Positions 37,990 through 46,516 are shown, counted from the first letter of the stretch. The stretch: DNA of 64,000 bases from an uncultured Clostridia bacterium (GCA_944341075.1 CALVLV010000006.1:1-64000), one strand, 5' to 3'. Made by a program: numbers and translations. Notes: a model not told the origin generated them from the letters alone.

Positions 37990-39513
37990 TTATTTTGTTT
38001 TGGGTTTCATTGTGGGGAATAGTATCACATCCCTTATGGTGGGGCTGTCGGTGAGCAACATCACCAGCCTGTCCACGCCCATGCCCAGGCCGCCCGTGGG
38101 GGGAAGGCCGTATTCCAGCGCGGTTATAAAGTCTTCGTCTACCTGCGCATTGCAGCCGGGTTCCTGCGCCTTCTTTTCCTTTACTTGCTTTACAAACCTC
38201 TCCTTCTGGTCGATGGGGTCGTTGAGCTCGGAGAAGGCGTTGCCGAATTCCTTTGCGCAGATAAAGTACTCGAACCTTTCAGTGAAGGCGGGGTCAGCCG
38301 GCTTGCGCTTTGCAAGCGGCGAATTTTCTACGGGGTAGTCGTATATTATAGTGGGCTGAATCAGCTTATCTTCCACAAAGGCCTCGAAGAGTGCGATAAG
38401 CACATGACCCTTGGTGGCATGCTCGCCCTCCTCTACCTCAACGCCCAGCTGCTTTGCGCAGTCGCGCGCGGCGGCGTCGTCTGCCCAGCTGTCGTAGTCG
38501 GCGCCGCAGAATTTTTTAACGGCCTCCTTCATGGTGTGGCGCGCCCATGGTGCGCCCATGTCTATCTCTGTGCCCTGATAGGTTATTTTTGTTGTGCCGC
38601 ACACATTTTGCGCTATGGTGCGGTACATGTCCTCGATGAGATCCATCATGCCGTGATAGTCGGTATAGGCCTGGTACATCTCCACCGAGGTGAACTCGGG
38701 GTTGTGGAAGGCGTCCATGCCCTCGTTGCGGAATATGCGGCCGACTTCGTACACCCTTTCAAGACCGCCGACGATGAGCCTCTTTAAATACAGCTCCGTT
38801 TCTATGCGCAGATACATGTCTATATCCAGCGAATTGTGGTGCGTTTTGAAGGGGCGGGCGGCGGCGCCTATTTCAAGCGTGGTCAGAACGGGGGTGTCTA
38901 CCTCCAGATATCCGCGCGCGTCGAGGTACTTGCGTATTTCGCCTATTATCTGCGAGCGCTTTACAAACGTGGAGCGCACTTCGGGGTTTACGATGAGGTC
39001 GAGGTCGCGCTGGCGGTACTTGAGGTCGATGTTCGTAAGGCCGTGCTGTTTTTCGGGCAGGGGGCGGAGCGACTTCGAGAGCATCTCTATATGAGTGCAG
39101 TGCACGGAAATTTCGCCCGTCTGCGTTTTGAACACAAAGCCCTTTATACCGATTATATCGCCTATATCGTAGTCCTTTTTATAGGACATGTAGTCCTCTT
39201 CGCCCACGTCGTCGCGCTTTACGTATATCTGTATAAGCCCGTCGCGGTCTGAAAGGTGCGAAAAGGACGCCTTGCCCATTATGCGGCGGGACATGAGCCT
39301 GCCGGCAATGGAAACCTGCTTGCCTTCAAGCTCTTCAAAGTGCGACTTTATATACGACGAATTTGCCGTTACGTCGTACCTGGTCTTTTCGTAGGGGTTC
39401 TTGCCCTCTGCGGCAAGCTTTGCCAGCTTTTCGCGGCGGATGCGCGCCTGTTCGGCAAGACGTTCAGTTTCCTCCTCCTCGGTGAGGGGTGTGTTGTTTA
39501 CATTATTTTCCAT
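37990..39513 (-). CDS. lysS: Lysyl-tRNA synthetase, class II
   Basis: 507 residues. N-terminal OB-fold anticodon domain (about 60-170; VSIAGRLMSRRIMGKASF), then the class II catalytic core with motif 2 FRNEGMDAFHNPEFTSVEMY and motif 3 GLGMGVDRLVMLLTDSPTIRDVILFP. It charges tRNA-Lys. It lies downstream of greA, a common order in Firmicutes, but 857 bp of repeats separate the two. No T-box leader was recognised upstream. Confidence 0.97.
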   Translation of the reverse strand: MENNVNNTPLTEEEETERLAEQARIRREKLAKLAAEGKNPYEKTRYDVTANSSYIKSHFEELEGKQVSIAGRLMSRRIMGKASFSHLSDRDGLIQIYVKRDDVGEEDYMSYKKDYDIGDIIGIKGFVFKTQTGEISVHCTHIEMLSKSLRPLPEKQHGLTNIDLKYRQRDLDLIVNPEVRSTFVKRSQIIGEIRKYLDARGYLEVDTPVLTTLEIGAAARPFKTHHNSLDIDMYLRIETELYLKRLIVGGLERVYEVGRIFRNEGMDAFHNPEFTSVEMYQAYTDYHGMMDLIEDMYRTIAQNVCGTTKITYQGTEIDMGAPWARHTMKEAVKKFCGADYDSWADDAAARDCAKQLGVEVEEGEHATKGHVLIALFEAFVEDKLIQPTIIYDYPVENSPLAKRKPADPAFTERFEYFICAKEFGNAFSELNDPIDQKERFVKQVKEKKAQEPGCNAQVDEDFITALEYGLPPTGGLGMGVDRLVMLLTDSPTIRDVILFPTMKPKTK

Positions 39514-40370
39514 AGTCGTTAAAAATTAAAAAACTTATTTTTTTGAAGATATCGCCGCATTTTCACGCACAGATAACCCTTGGAGAAACGAGCATAAATC
39601 TCGCCATCACGCTTTGCGTGTAACAATCCCTCAGTCGGCTTCGCCGCCAGCTCCCTTTACACAAGGGCGCAAGAGAAGTGCGACATGCCCATTACTGTCA
39701 TTTCGACCGAAACGAACGAAGTGAGTGTAGCGGAGAAATCTATTAATGCTATTTACGCGATAGAGATTTCTCCATGCGTTCGCTTTACTCACTTAGTCGT
39801 AAAGAGCGAAGCGACGGAATAGCGTAAGGAACGGAATAGCGATTGTTGCGCATAGCGCCAATCGTGTCTTGCTATGCAAAGCGTCAATCGCGTCAATGAC
39901 AAGGTAAAAATGACCGAAGGTTGCCGCAGCGCGACAAAGTATTGCGAAGTTTATGCAAGGGAAAGCACGAAAAATTTGTGAACCAATAAACACGCAATAG
40001 ATGCAAGCAAGACAAGAAGCGTGCGGAATGTTGCGAAGGAGCTTACTTAAAATAATTTACGGGCGCAAGCAGGGTTTCCCTGCGTTAGCGCGACACAATT
40101 TGTCGCGGAAGCGAGCTCACCAAAGAGGGAATTGCCCCGATTATATTATCGTGGGCCCCTGAAAAATCGGGGCAAGGGAGAGCTGGCTCTCCCAAACTCA
40201 CGAAATTTTTCGGGCGCGGCCCGAACGAAAAAATTGTGAACCAATAAACACGCAATAGATGCAAGCAAGACAAGGAGCGTGCGGAATGTTGCGAAGGAGC
40301 TTACTTAGAGGTAAGTGACTGAGCAAACCCGTAAACGCGACACAGTATTGCGCCGCATATATTGTGCGTT
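39514..40370. repeat. Repeat cluster between greA and lysS
   Basis: Left part: a 'CCTCAGTCGGCTTCGCCG' hairpin repeat (about 39620-39670). Then an inverted pair of TGTCATTTCGAC-type repeats (about 39697-39802), 'TAGCGATTGTTGCGC' sequence, and two copies of a roughly 75-bp direct repeat (about 39977-40048 and 40236-40305) flanking stem-loop copy 6. A 3' fragment of another stem-loop element is at about 39967-39984. No gene. Confidence 0.75.
40050..40242 (+). repeat. Covarying stem-loop element, copy 6
   Basis: Plus-strand reading: GCAGGG-TTT-CCCTGC hairpin; TCGC-GGAA-GCGA hairpin with a GNRA loop; main stem TTGCCCCGATT/AATCGGGGCAA; GGGAGAGC/GCTCTCCC hairpin; terminal AATTTTTCG...CGAAAAAATT hairpin. 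Flanked by a direct repeat of about 75 bp. Confidence 0.85.
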
Positions 40371-40844
40371 TTAGGCTATGGCGATTATTTTAAGCCTGTA
40401 CGACGACCCGTCGGGGCAGCTTACCGAAACTACGTCGCCGGCCTTGTGGCGCATGAGCGCAGAGCCTACGGGCGATTCGCTGGAGATGCGGTTTGCCATT
40501 ACGTCTACATCGGTAACGGAAGTTATGGTGTACGTTTCGGTATCGCCGAACTCCTCGTCCTCTACGGTGACTTTGCTGTTGAGGTGCACGTATGAATTAT
40601 CGGTTACTTCGGCGATTATAACCGCGTTTTTGATCTGATATTCAAGTTCGGCGATCTTGCCCTCGTTAGAGCGCTGTTCTTCCCTTGCGGCGTCGTATTC
40701 GGCGTTTTCCGAAAGGTCGCCGTGGCTGCGCGCTTCGGCAATGCGTTCGATTATTTCGGGGCGTTTTTCCTTTACGAGGTATTCGAGTTCCTTTTTTAAG
40801 TCCTCGTAATTCTTTTGAGTCATTTCAAAATACTGATCGGCCAT
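40371..40844 (-). CDS. greA: Transcription elongation factor GreA
   Basis: 157 residues, normal. The N-terminal coiled coil bears the acidic tip GDLSENAEYDAA that reaches the RNA polymerase active site to stimulate cleavage of backtracked RNA; the C-terminal FKBP-like domain follows. It has its own promoter and a hairpin in the leader. Confidence 0.97.
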   Translation of the reverse strand: MADQYFEMTQKNYEDLKKELEYLVKEKRPEIIERIAEARSHGDLSENAEYDAAREEQRSNEGKIAELEYQIKNAVIIAEVTDNSYVHLNSKVTVEDEEFGDTETYTITSVTDVDVMANRISSESPVGSALMRHKAGDVVSVSCPDGSSYRLKIIAIA

Positions 40845-40888
40845 GTTAATTTATATCTCCTCGCCGCATAACGCGGCATAATAATACA

Positions 40889-40916
40889 AAAGTGATTCCG
40901 CAAAACAGTGGAATCA
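40889..40916 (-). terminator. Hairpin with T run in the greA leader
   Basis: GTGATTCC and GGAATCAC pair and are followed by TTTTGTATT on the minus strand, between the greA promoter and gene. It resembles an attenuator. Confidence 0.5.
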
Positions 40917-40932
40917 CGTTTAACACTACTAT

Positions 40933-40961
40933 ATTATAGAGTTAAGATTAAAATTTGTCAA
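40933..40961 (-). promoter_or_regulatory. Promoter of greA
   Basis: Perfect TTGACA and TATAAT on the minus strand with a 17-bp spacer, about 90 bp upstream of the start codon. Confidence 0.85.
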
Positions 40962-40987
40962 CTAAATACCATTTTGCTGAAAATTTT

Positions 40988-41902
40988 TTAAAGCGCCGCC
41001 CCGGGGCCGCCCCACCAGCGTGGGACAAGCCCGCCAAGCGTTACATATGCCCTGTCGCTTAAGTCGGTGAGTATGCGCAACCCTTCGGCATGCGGAAAAA
41101 CCTGCATTAGCATTTCGCGGCAGGCGCCGCAGGGCATACCCGAAGAACCGTCCGGCATTATAACGGCGAGCTGTTTTATGCGGCTTTCGCCCGCGGTTAT
41201 CATTGAAGCAACGGCGGCGCGCTCGGCACACATGCCCAGCGAACAGGCGGTATCTATGCATACGCCCGTATATATGGCGCCGCTTTCCGCCATAACGGCG
41301 GCGGCAACTCCGCCCGCCTCGGCAAACGGCGACAACGTGCGCGCACCCTGAACGCTGTGCGCGGCGAAAAATAACCTGTCCCACGAGCTGTCGAACGAGG
41401 CAAGCGCAAGCGCTTCTATCTCCTTTACAAATGCATCCTTGCCATCGCAATACGACTGAATATCGTACGGGAACCTGCGCGCAAGCGCTGTTTTCAGGGC
41501 GGCATACTCCTCCCGTGCGGACGGGTGCGACCTGAGATAGTCGCGGAAGGCGAGGTGGCGGAATATGTTGGCGGTATCGCCCGCGCAGAAGATATGCAGC
41601 TGTTGCGTGCGCTCGTCGCCGCCCTTGCGGAGATAGCGCCTGCCCGGTATGCCGAACTCGCCCATATACTCATACCCAGCCTCTTCAAACAGGCGGGCGG
41701 CATTGTCTGCCGCGGAAAGGTCGGTGACTACCGGCATGATATCCACTATCGGCTTGGCGGCAAGCCCCTCTACGGCGGTGCTGCCTATGTGATATACCGC
41801 AACGCAGTTTTTGCCTAGTATGCGCCTTATGAGCGCCTCTTCGCGGCGGAATGCCTGCGGCCAGGCGGGGTCGTATTGCTTTACCGTTACATGCTGTGGC
41901 AT
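40988..41902 (-). CDS. GrpB-family domain fused to cytidine deaminase-like domain
   Basis: 304 residues from the ATG at MPQHVTVKQYDPAWPQ; a GTG four codons upstream is the alternative. Residues 1-165 or so are a GrpB/COG2320 domain, a nucleotidyltransferase-like fold, with VYHIGSTAVEGLAAKPIVDIMPVV. Residues about 180-300 form a cytidine deaminase with the zinc motifs MCAERAAV and PCGACREML. The latter deaminates cytidine or a related nucleoside. GrpB domains have no settled function, but a fused nucleotide enzyme suggests a nucleoside-linked role. The gene follows the aminotransferase by about 60 bp. Confidence 0.85.
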   Translation of the reverse strand: MPQHVTVKQYDPAWPQAFRREEALIRRILGKNCVAVYHIGSTAVEGLAAKPIVDIMPVVTDLSAADNAARLFEEAGYEYMGEFGIPGRRYLRKGGDERTQQLHIFCAGDTANIFRHLAFRDYLRSHPSAREEYAALKTALARRFPYDIQSYCDGKDAFVKEIEALALASFDSSWDRLFFAAHSVQGARTLSPFAEAGGVAAAVMAESGAIYTGVCIDTACSLGMCAERAAVASMITAGESRIKQLAVIMPDGSSGMPCGACREMLMQVFPHAEGLRILTDLSDRAYVTLGGLVPRWWGGPGAAL

Positions 41903-41963
41903 AATTTTCCCCACAGCGGCGCGGAAAAGTTTTTCCGCGCCGCCGCATAAATTACAATAAATT

Positions 41964-43139
41964 TTATATTGACTTTACAAAATCGCTTATGCGCTCTATC
42001 GCCTCGGCAAGCTGCGACATGCCCGTGGCATACGAACAGCGCACATGGTCTTTGCCGGCTTGGCCGAACGCCGAACCGGGCACCACCGCCACCTTTTTTT
42101 GCTGCAGCAGGCGGTTTGCGAACTCCTCGCCGTCCATGCCCGTTTTTGCAACGGAGGGGAACACGTAGAAGGCGCCCTTGGGCGCAAAGCACTTGAGCCC
42201 CATGGAGTTGAAGGCGTTTACCATAAACCCGCCGCGCTTTTTATAATCTTCCCTCATCTCTTCAACCACGGCAAAGCCGTCTGAAAAGCTTTCGGCAAGG
42301 GCGCAGTTGGCGGCGTGCTGGCTCATGCGGGGCGCGCACATTATGGCGTACTGGTGTATTTTGAACATTGCCTCGTCTATCTCTGCGGGGGCGCACACAA
42401 AGCCCACGCGCCAGCCCGTCATGGCGAATGCCTTTGAAAAGCCGTTTATAAGCACCGTTCGTTCGGCCATATTGCCCAGCGAAGCTATTGAAACGTGCCT
42501 GCCCGTATAGGTGAGTTCGGCGTAGATCTCGTCGGAGATGACCAAAAGGTCGCGCCGCTCTATTTCGGGAATTATGGCCCGCAGCTGCCCCTCGGTCATT
42601 ATGGCGCCCGTGGGGTTGTTGGGGTAGGCGAGTATTACAGCCTTGGTTTTGGGCGTGCACGCCGCGGCTATCAGTTCGGGGGTGACTATAAATTCGTTCT
42701 CGGCGCGGCACTCCAGCGGCACGGGCGTGCCGCCCGCCATATACACGAGGGGCGCATACGAAACGTAGCAGGGCGAGGGAACGAGTATCTCGTCCCCCGG
42801 GTCGCACACGGCGCGCAAAACAAGGTCTATGGCCTCGCTGGCGCCAACGGTGACTATGGTGTGCTCCGGCGAATACTTTACGTTGAACCGCTCTTCAAGG
42901 TAGCGGCAGATATTTTCGCGCAGTTCGGTAAGTCCCCGGTTGCCGGTATACTGGGTATACCCGCGCTTTATAGAGCGCACGGCGGCGTCGCGTATGTTCC
43001 AGGGCGTTACAAAGTCGGGTTCGCCCACGCCAAGCGATATGGCGCCCTTCATTTCGGACACGATATCAAAAAACTTTCTTATGCCGCTCGGCTCAAGGCC
43101 TGCGGCGCGGCTGTTGACAAACTTTCTCACTTTAGCCAC
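41964..43139 (-). CDS. PLP-dependent aminotransferase, class I
   Basis: 391 residues. Fold type I aspartate aminotransferase-like enzyme; the PLP Lys is in NGFSKAFAMTGWRVGF, the YPNNPTGAIM and SDEIYAELTY motifs are present, and the substrate Arg lies near the C-terminus (CSYATG context). The Lrp-type regulator starts just upstream with a one-base gap, a frequent pairing in Firmicutes and probably an autoregulated amino-acid unit. The amino-acid substrate cannot be deduced from sequence alone. Confidence 0.9.
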   Translation of the reverse strand: MAKVRKFVNSRAAGLEPSGIRKFFDIVSEMKGAISLGVGEPDFVTPWNIRDAAVRSIKRGYTQYTGNRGLTELRENICRYLEERFNVKYSPEHTIVTVGASEAIDLVLRAVCDPGDEILVPSPCYVSYAPLVYMAGGTPVPLECRAENEFIVTPELIAAACTPKTKAVILAYPNNPTGAIMTEGQLRAIIPEIERRDLLVISDEIYAELTYTGRHVSIASLGNMAERTVLINGFSKAFAMTGWRVGFVCAPAEIDEAMFKIHQYAIMCAPRMSQHAANCALAESFSDGFAVVEEMREDYKKRGGFMVNAFNSMGLKCFAPKGAFYVFPSVAKTGMDGEEFANRLLQQKKVAVVPGSAFGQAGKDHVRCSYATGMSQLAEAIERISDFVKSI

Positions 43140-43140
43140 C

Positions 43141-43629
43141 TTACGGCTGTATGCTCAGCCTTCCCCCCTCTTCGTCGTGCATAAGGGCGCCTTCCACCTT
43201 GTATTTTTTGAGTATGAAGTGCGTGGCGGTGGAAATTACGCTGTCGTAGGTGGAGATGCACTCCGATACAAAGCGCGAAACGGCGCGCAGCGAGGCGCTT
43301 TCGACTATCACGGCAAGGTCGTATGCGCCGCTCATCAGGTACAGGTTTTTTACCTCGGGGTGGGCGGCTATTTCACAGGCGATGGTGTCGAAGCCGTGGC
43401 CGCGCATGGGCGTTACCTTTACTTCGATAAGCGCCTCTACCCTTTCGACCTCGGCAAGGTCTTCGTTGACTATGGCGGTGTATTTTACTATAACGCCCTC
43501 TTCCTCAAGCTGCGAAACGGCGGACTTTACCTCCGCTTCGGATACGCCCAGCATGGCCGCCATGCTCGCCGCCGAAAGGCGGGAATCTTCGGTGAGAAGG
43601 GAGAGTATGTCCTTTTTTATCTTTTCCAT
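43141..43629 (-). CDS. Lrp/AsnC-family regulator
   Basis: 162 residues from MEKIKKDILSLLTED; an upstream extension of 11 codons lacks support. An N-terminal winged helix (about 1-60; ASMAAMLGVSEAEVKSAVSQLEEEGVI) is followed by the RAM ligand domain (about 70-145). It probably senses an amino acid and controls the downstream aminotransferase gene. Promoter at 43705-43733. Confidence 0.9.
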   Translation of the reverse strand: MEKIKKDILSLLTEDSRLSAASMAAMLGVSEAEVKSAVSQLEEEGVIVKYTAIVNEDLAEVERVEALIEVKVTPMRGHGFDTIACEIAAHPEVKNLYLMSGAYDLAVIVESASLRAVSRFVSECISTYDSVISTATHFILKKYKVEGALMHDEEGGRLSIQP

Positions 43630-43704
43630 AAGTTGCCCCCGTCTGCCGCATTTTGCAGGCACAGCCTGCGCGCGGCAATATTTTTTATAAAGGTTATTTA
43701 TATT

Positions 43705-43733
43705 ATATTAGAACTTTGCGCCGCCGTTGTCAA
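43705..43733 (-). promoter_or_regulatory. Promoter of the Lrp-aminotransferase operon
   Basis: TTGACA and TAATAT on the minus strand with a 17-bp spacer; a TATAAT three bases further gives a 20-bp alternative. Confidence 0.6.
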
Positions 43734-44104
43734 CAAAAAAATTTAAAAGGAGAGTGCCCGAAAGGTGTATACGGCTATCAACCTGTCATTAACGCGATCG
43801 CGCCCTGCAGGCGGACGATACGCTATTCCGTTGCCTGTGGCTCCTTACGATTAAGTGAGCAAAGCGAACGCTCTACCATTGTCATTAACACTATTGGCGC
43901 TAACGCGCAACAATAGCTATTCCGTCGCTTTGCTCCTTACGACTAAGTGAGCATAAAGCGAACGCATGGAGAAATCTCTTTGCATAACGCTCATTTTTAT
44001 TGAGATTTCTCCACTCGCTATCGCTCGGTCGAAATGACAAATAATAAATAACATACTTTTCGGGAACACCTTTAAAAAATAGGCGGGGAATGTGGCGCAG
44101 ACAA

Positions 44105-44133
44105 TTTACAAAGGCGTGCATTTAAGGTATAAT
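44105..44133 (+). promoter_or_regulatory. Promoter of the 86-residue protein gene
   Basis: TTTACA and TATAAT, 17-bp spacer, 30 bp upstream of the start codon. Confidence 0.75.
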
Positions 44134-44163
44134 ATAGTTCACATTGCAAATTTGAGGTGACTG

Positions 44164-44424
44164 ATGATAAAGATATGGGGCAGAATTGAAAAGGAACACA
44201 AAATTGTAAGGCAGACCACATACGAGAGCATTGCAAAGTTTGAGTGGGGCGACTTTTTTAACTACCTTTCGGACATATGCGAGGCGCTTGACGTTGCCAC
44301 GCCCGTGCTTTTGAAGACGCACATATTCAACTACGCCAAGTTCAACCGCGTCACCTTTCTGCCGCGCGACTTTACCGAACCTGTAAATTTTGACAAGCTG
44401 ATACTTGAAAACATTTTAAGATAG
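44164..44424 (+). CDS. Conserved small protein, unknown function
   Basis: 86 residues: MIKIWGRIEKEHKIVRQTT followed by a helical YLSDICEALDVATPVLLKTH and an aromatic NYAKFNRVTFLPRDFTEPVNFDKLI. GAGGTG lies before the ATG and a clean promoter before that, so the gene is real. It resembles short hypothetical proteins common in Clostridia with the same W-G-(K/R)-I opening; no function is known. A hairpin terminator follows at 44561-44606. Confidence 0.7.
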   Translation: MIKIWGRIEKEHKIVRQTTYESIAKFEWGDFFNYLSDICEALDVATPVLLKTHIFNYAKFNRVTFLPRDFTEPVNFDKLILENILR

Positions 44425-44543
44425 CCCGCCGACAACGGGGGCTTTACGCAAGGCGCAACTACATTTCCCCTTATTTTTCTGCGCCACCGTGCATATGCCT
44501 TTAAATGCGGCATATCCGCCGTCGTTTTCGGCAAAAAATTACA

Positions 44544-44559
44544 TGTTTCACGTTAAACT
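44544..44559. promoter_or_regulatory. Weak parS-like sequence
   Basis: TGTTTCACGTTAAACT differs from the parS consensus at two of 16 positions. It may be chance; the two better sites are at 62.55-62.61 kb. Confidence 0.25.
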
Positions 44560-44560
44560 G

Positions 44561-44606
44561 CCCTGCGCGCCTTTTTTGGTGCGCAGGGCAGACTTTTATT
44601 TTATTC
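44561..44606 (+). terminator. Terminator after the 86-residue protein gene
   Basis: CTGCCCTGCGC and GCGCAGGGCAG form a hairpin followed by ACTTTTATTTT on the plus strand; it overlaps the convergent gene's last codons. Confidence 0.65.
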
Positions 44607-45423
44607 CCAAAGCTTTTTCGCGGGCTTTTTTATATTCTTCTTCGTCTATAAGCCCGTCCTCGTACAGCTTTTTCAGATTTTCCAGCTCTGAACGGCGGTC
44701 TGTCTGCGTCATGCCGGCCACGACGGAGGATCTGCCTGCAGCGTTATTAAAGTTACGCCTTACTTTGCCGCTTTCCGCCGCTTTAGCCGCTTTAGCTGCG
44801 CGCGCGTTTGCCGCGGCCAGTCTTTTTGCTTCACGCTCTTCTTTCCGTTTCTGTTTTTCTGCAAGTTTTGTTGCCTTATATTGTGCCTTGCGCTCCTTTG
44901 GCGGAAGTTGCAATTCTTCCCACGTCCAGCGGAAATATTTAAAATATTGAATTAGATAATACAATACAAACGGCATTACCGCTACACTCACTCCAAAAAA
45001 TATAACATGAAAAAGTAATTTCCAATCACCCAGATGACTTATTAAGTAGAAACAAAAAAATAAGCATGAAATAGAAATGAATGCTCCGATTGCCGTAATA
45101 ATAAATATTAAAACCGCAACGCCATATGTAAGAACTTTTATTTTCTTTGAGATGAGCATATTTATGTCATTAGAGCAGCAGTGCCAACAACGACTAGAAG
45201 CAAGATTTATAATGGCGTAACCGACAACAGGTATGCTTATAAAACCAATAAAATACGCAATACCCGTTCCCCCTATTACTAATAATAAGAACATTACAAC
45301 AATAATTTCCATAGCAAACGCTAGGCGGTATATAAAAAAAATACGGTCAAAATCTTTTTTCGCTTTTTTATATATGCGCTCATATTCACATTCGCCCGTA
45401 ACACTGTATTTACCTATTTTCAC
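44596..45423 (-). CDS. Membrane protein with SHOCT domain
   Basis: 275 residues. Two groups of membrane helices (about 30-75 and 95-160), then a charged coiled Ala/Lys/Arg stretch (about 170-235), and a C-terminal SHOCT motif ELENLKKLYEDGLIDEEEYKKAR (about 243-268). SHOCT is a short oligomerisation motif. The gene is more AT-rich than most neighbours. Its start overlaps the upstream gene by 4 nt. Function unknown. Confidence 0.7.
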   Translation of the reverse strand: MKIGKYSVTGECEYERIYKKAKKDFDRIFFIYRLAFAMEIIVVMFLLLVIGGTGIAYFIGFISIPVVGYAIINLASSRCWHCCSNDINMLISKKIKVLTYGVAVLIFIITAIGAFISISCLFFCFYLISHLGDWKLLFHVIFFGVSVAVMPFVLYYLIQYFKYFRWTWEELQLPPKERKAQYKATKLAEKQKRKEEREAKRLAAANARAAKAAKAAESGKVRRNFNNAAGRSSVVAGMTQTDRRSELENLKKLYEDGLIDEEEYKKAREKALGIK

Positions 45424-45884
45424 AACCTCTCCTCCAATCTCTCTATAAACGCAACTGCTTTTTCGCCCTGTTCGCGAGAAAGACGCATTATTCCGCTTTC
45501 CAAAGCGCCGTTCAATCTGATACCGAGCTCGTCAACGTGTACAAAAGTACTGCTTTTTGCCCTGTTTGCAAATTTAAGGCACAAGTTTTCTACCCGACAA
45601 AAATAATCAAAATTTTTGCCGAACGGCGCAGAATATGGTTTATAACCGACATGAGAAGTTGCGCGGTAGCAACCTATAACGCGCCCCGCCCACTCCTTAT
45701 TTTTAAATGATTTGGGAATATACTGAATGAGAATATCGCCGCGGCAGACCATGCCCGCAGCCACCTTGCTTAAAATTACGGTGCACTCGCTTTCCCAAAA
45801 AAGGCTTCCGCTATCCTCAAAAAACGGAACAGGGTCGCCGCCGTTCATTTTACTGTCGCCCAAAATTTTTAAAAAATAGTTCAT
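45420..45884 (-). CDS. Hypothetical protein in the SHOCT-protein operon
   Basis: 154 residues from MNYFLKILGDSKMNGGDPVPFF, start chosen for the GGGGGT five bases upstream. It has no membrane helix or known motif; an aromatic, Gly-rich middle is followed by a helical LSREQGEKAVAFIERLEERL. Co-transcribed with the SHOCT membrane protein (4-nt overlap). I do not recognise the family. The promoter at 45926-45955 overlaps a perfect palindrome beside two XRE genes, so it may be under their control. Confidence 0.6.
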   Translation of the reverse strand: MNYFLKILGDSKMNGGDPVPFFEDSGSLFWESECTVILSKVAAGMVCRGDILIQYIPKSFKNKEWAGRVIGCYRATSHVGYKPYSAPFGKNFDYFCRVENLCLKFANRAKSSTFVHVDELGIRLNGALESGIMRLSREQGEKAVAFIERLEERL

Positions 45885-45906
45885 TTTGTACCCCCGTTTT
45901 GCCGTA

Positions 45907-45924
45907 TAGGCTATATATAGCCTA
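45907..45924. promoter_or_regulatory. 18-bp perfect palindrome, probable operator
   Basis: TAGGCTATATATAGCCTA is a perfect 18-bp palindrome; a second half site, ATATATAGCC, lies at 45934-45943. It sits between divergent genes, next to the minus-strand promoter and 70 bp before an XRE regulator gene, as expected of a repressor operator. Confidence 0.6.
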
Positions 45925-45925
45925 A

Positions 45926-45955
45926 ATTGTATCATATATAGCCCACTACTGTCAA
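45926..45955 (-). promoter_or_regulatory. Promoter of the SHOCT-protein operon
   Basis: TTGACA and TACAAT on the minus strand with an 18-bp spacer; the extra palindrome half site lies within the spacer. Confidence 0.65.
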
Positions 45956-45991
45956 GGCATGCGTTGTATTATTAAAGAAAACAGGTATACA

Positions 45992-46225
45992 ATGAACACA
46001 TACACGGCGGTAAGAGAGCGGTTATTACAGCTTTTGGAACTTAAAAAAATTTCCATACACAAGCTTTCGCTTGAATCGGGCGTTTCCCCCTCCACTATAA
46101 AAAATATTTTATACGGAAAAAGCACCAATCCGGGGGTGGTTACCATAAAAATGCTTTGCGACGGGCTGGGCGTTACACTTGCAGAATTTTTCAGCACAGA
46201 GAGCTTTTTGCAGTCTGAAGATTGA
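45992..46225 (+). CDS. XRE-family regulator, small
   Basis: 77 residues from MNTYTAVRERLLQLL; eleven upstream codons lack support. Helix-turn-helix: KKISIHKLSLESGVSPSTIKNILYGKS (about 18-44), then LCDGLGVTLAEFF. Almost the whole protein is the DNA-binding fold. Candidate binder of the palindrome upstream. Confidence 0.85.
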   Translation: MNTYTAVRERLLQLLELKKISIHKLSLESGVSPSTIKNILYGKSTNPGVVTIKMLCDGLGVTLAEFFSTESFLQSED

Positions 46226-46265
46226 TCTGTTTTACAGGTAAATTATCTGCGTGAGGGAACGGATT

Positions 46266-46496
46266 ATGATAACATTGGAACAGATACGCGAGCGATTGGC
46301 GGAATGTATAAAACAGAGCGGAATGACGCAGACAGAGCTTGCGCAAAAGCTGGGCATAAAGCAGCCGACGATAGGGCAATACCTTTCGGGCAGGGCGATG
46401 CCCGCGCTTGATACGCTTGCCAACCTTTGCAGAATACTCGACGCGGACGCTAATTACATACTTTGCCAGGACACAGATAAAGGCGGGGACGCATAA
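46266..46496 (+). CDS. XRE-family regulator, small
   Basis: 76 residues from MITLEQIRERLAECIKQ, with GAGGG upstream; a GTG five codons earlier is the alternative. Helix-turn-helix SGMTQTELAQKLGIKQPTIGQYLSGRAMPALDTLANLCRILD fills the protein. It is 40 bp behind the other XRE gene and probably co-transcribed. A terminator follows at 46480-46516. Confidence 0.85.
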   Translation: MITLEQIRERLAECIKQSGMTQTELAQKLGIKQPTIGQYLSGRAMPALDTLANLCRILDADANYILCQDTDKGGDA

Positions 46497-46516
46497 AACA
46501 GTCCCCGCCTTATTTT
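46480..46516 (+). terminator. Terminator after the XRE pair
   Basis: AAGGCGGGGAC and GTCCCCGCCTT form a hairpin followed by ATTTTTT. Confidence 0.8.

Larger units (their letters stand above)
43630..44163. repeat. Repeat-rich gap
   Basis: After the Lrp promoter come TAGCGATTGTTGCGC-like and CTCCTTACGACTAAGTGAGC-like sequences (about 43785-43980) and an inverted pair of GAGAAATCTC/GAGATTTCTCC repeats ending GTCGAAATGACA at about 44040. The promoter of the next plus-strand gene is at 44105-44133. No gene. Confidence 0.65.
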
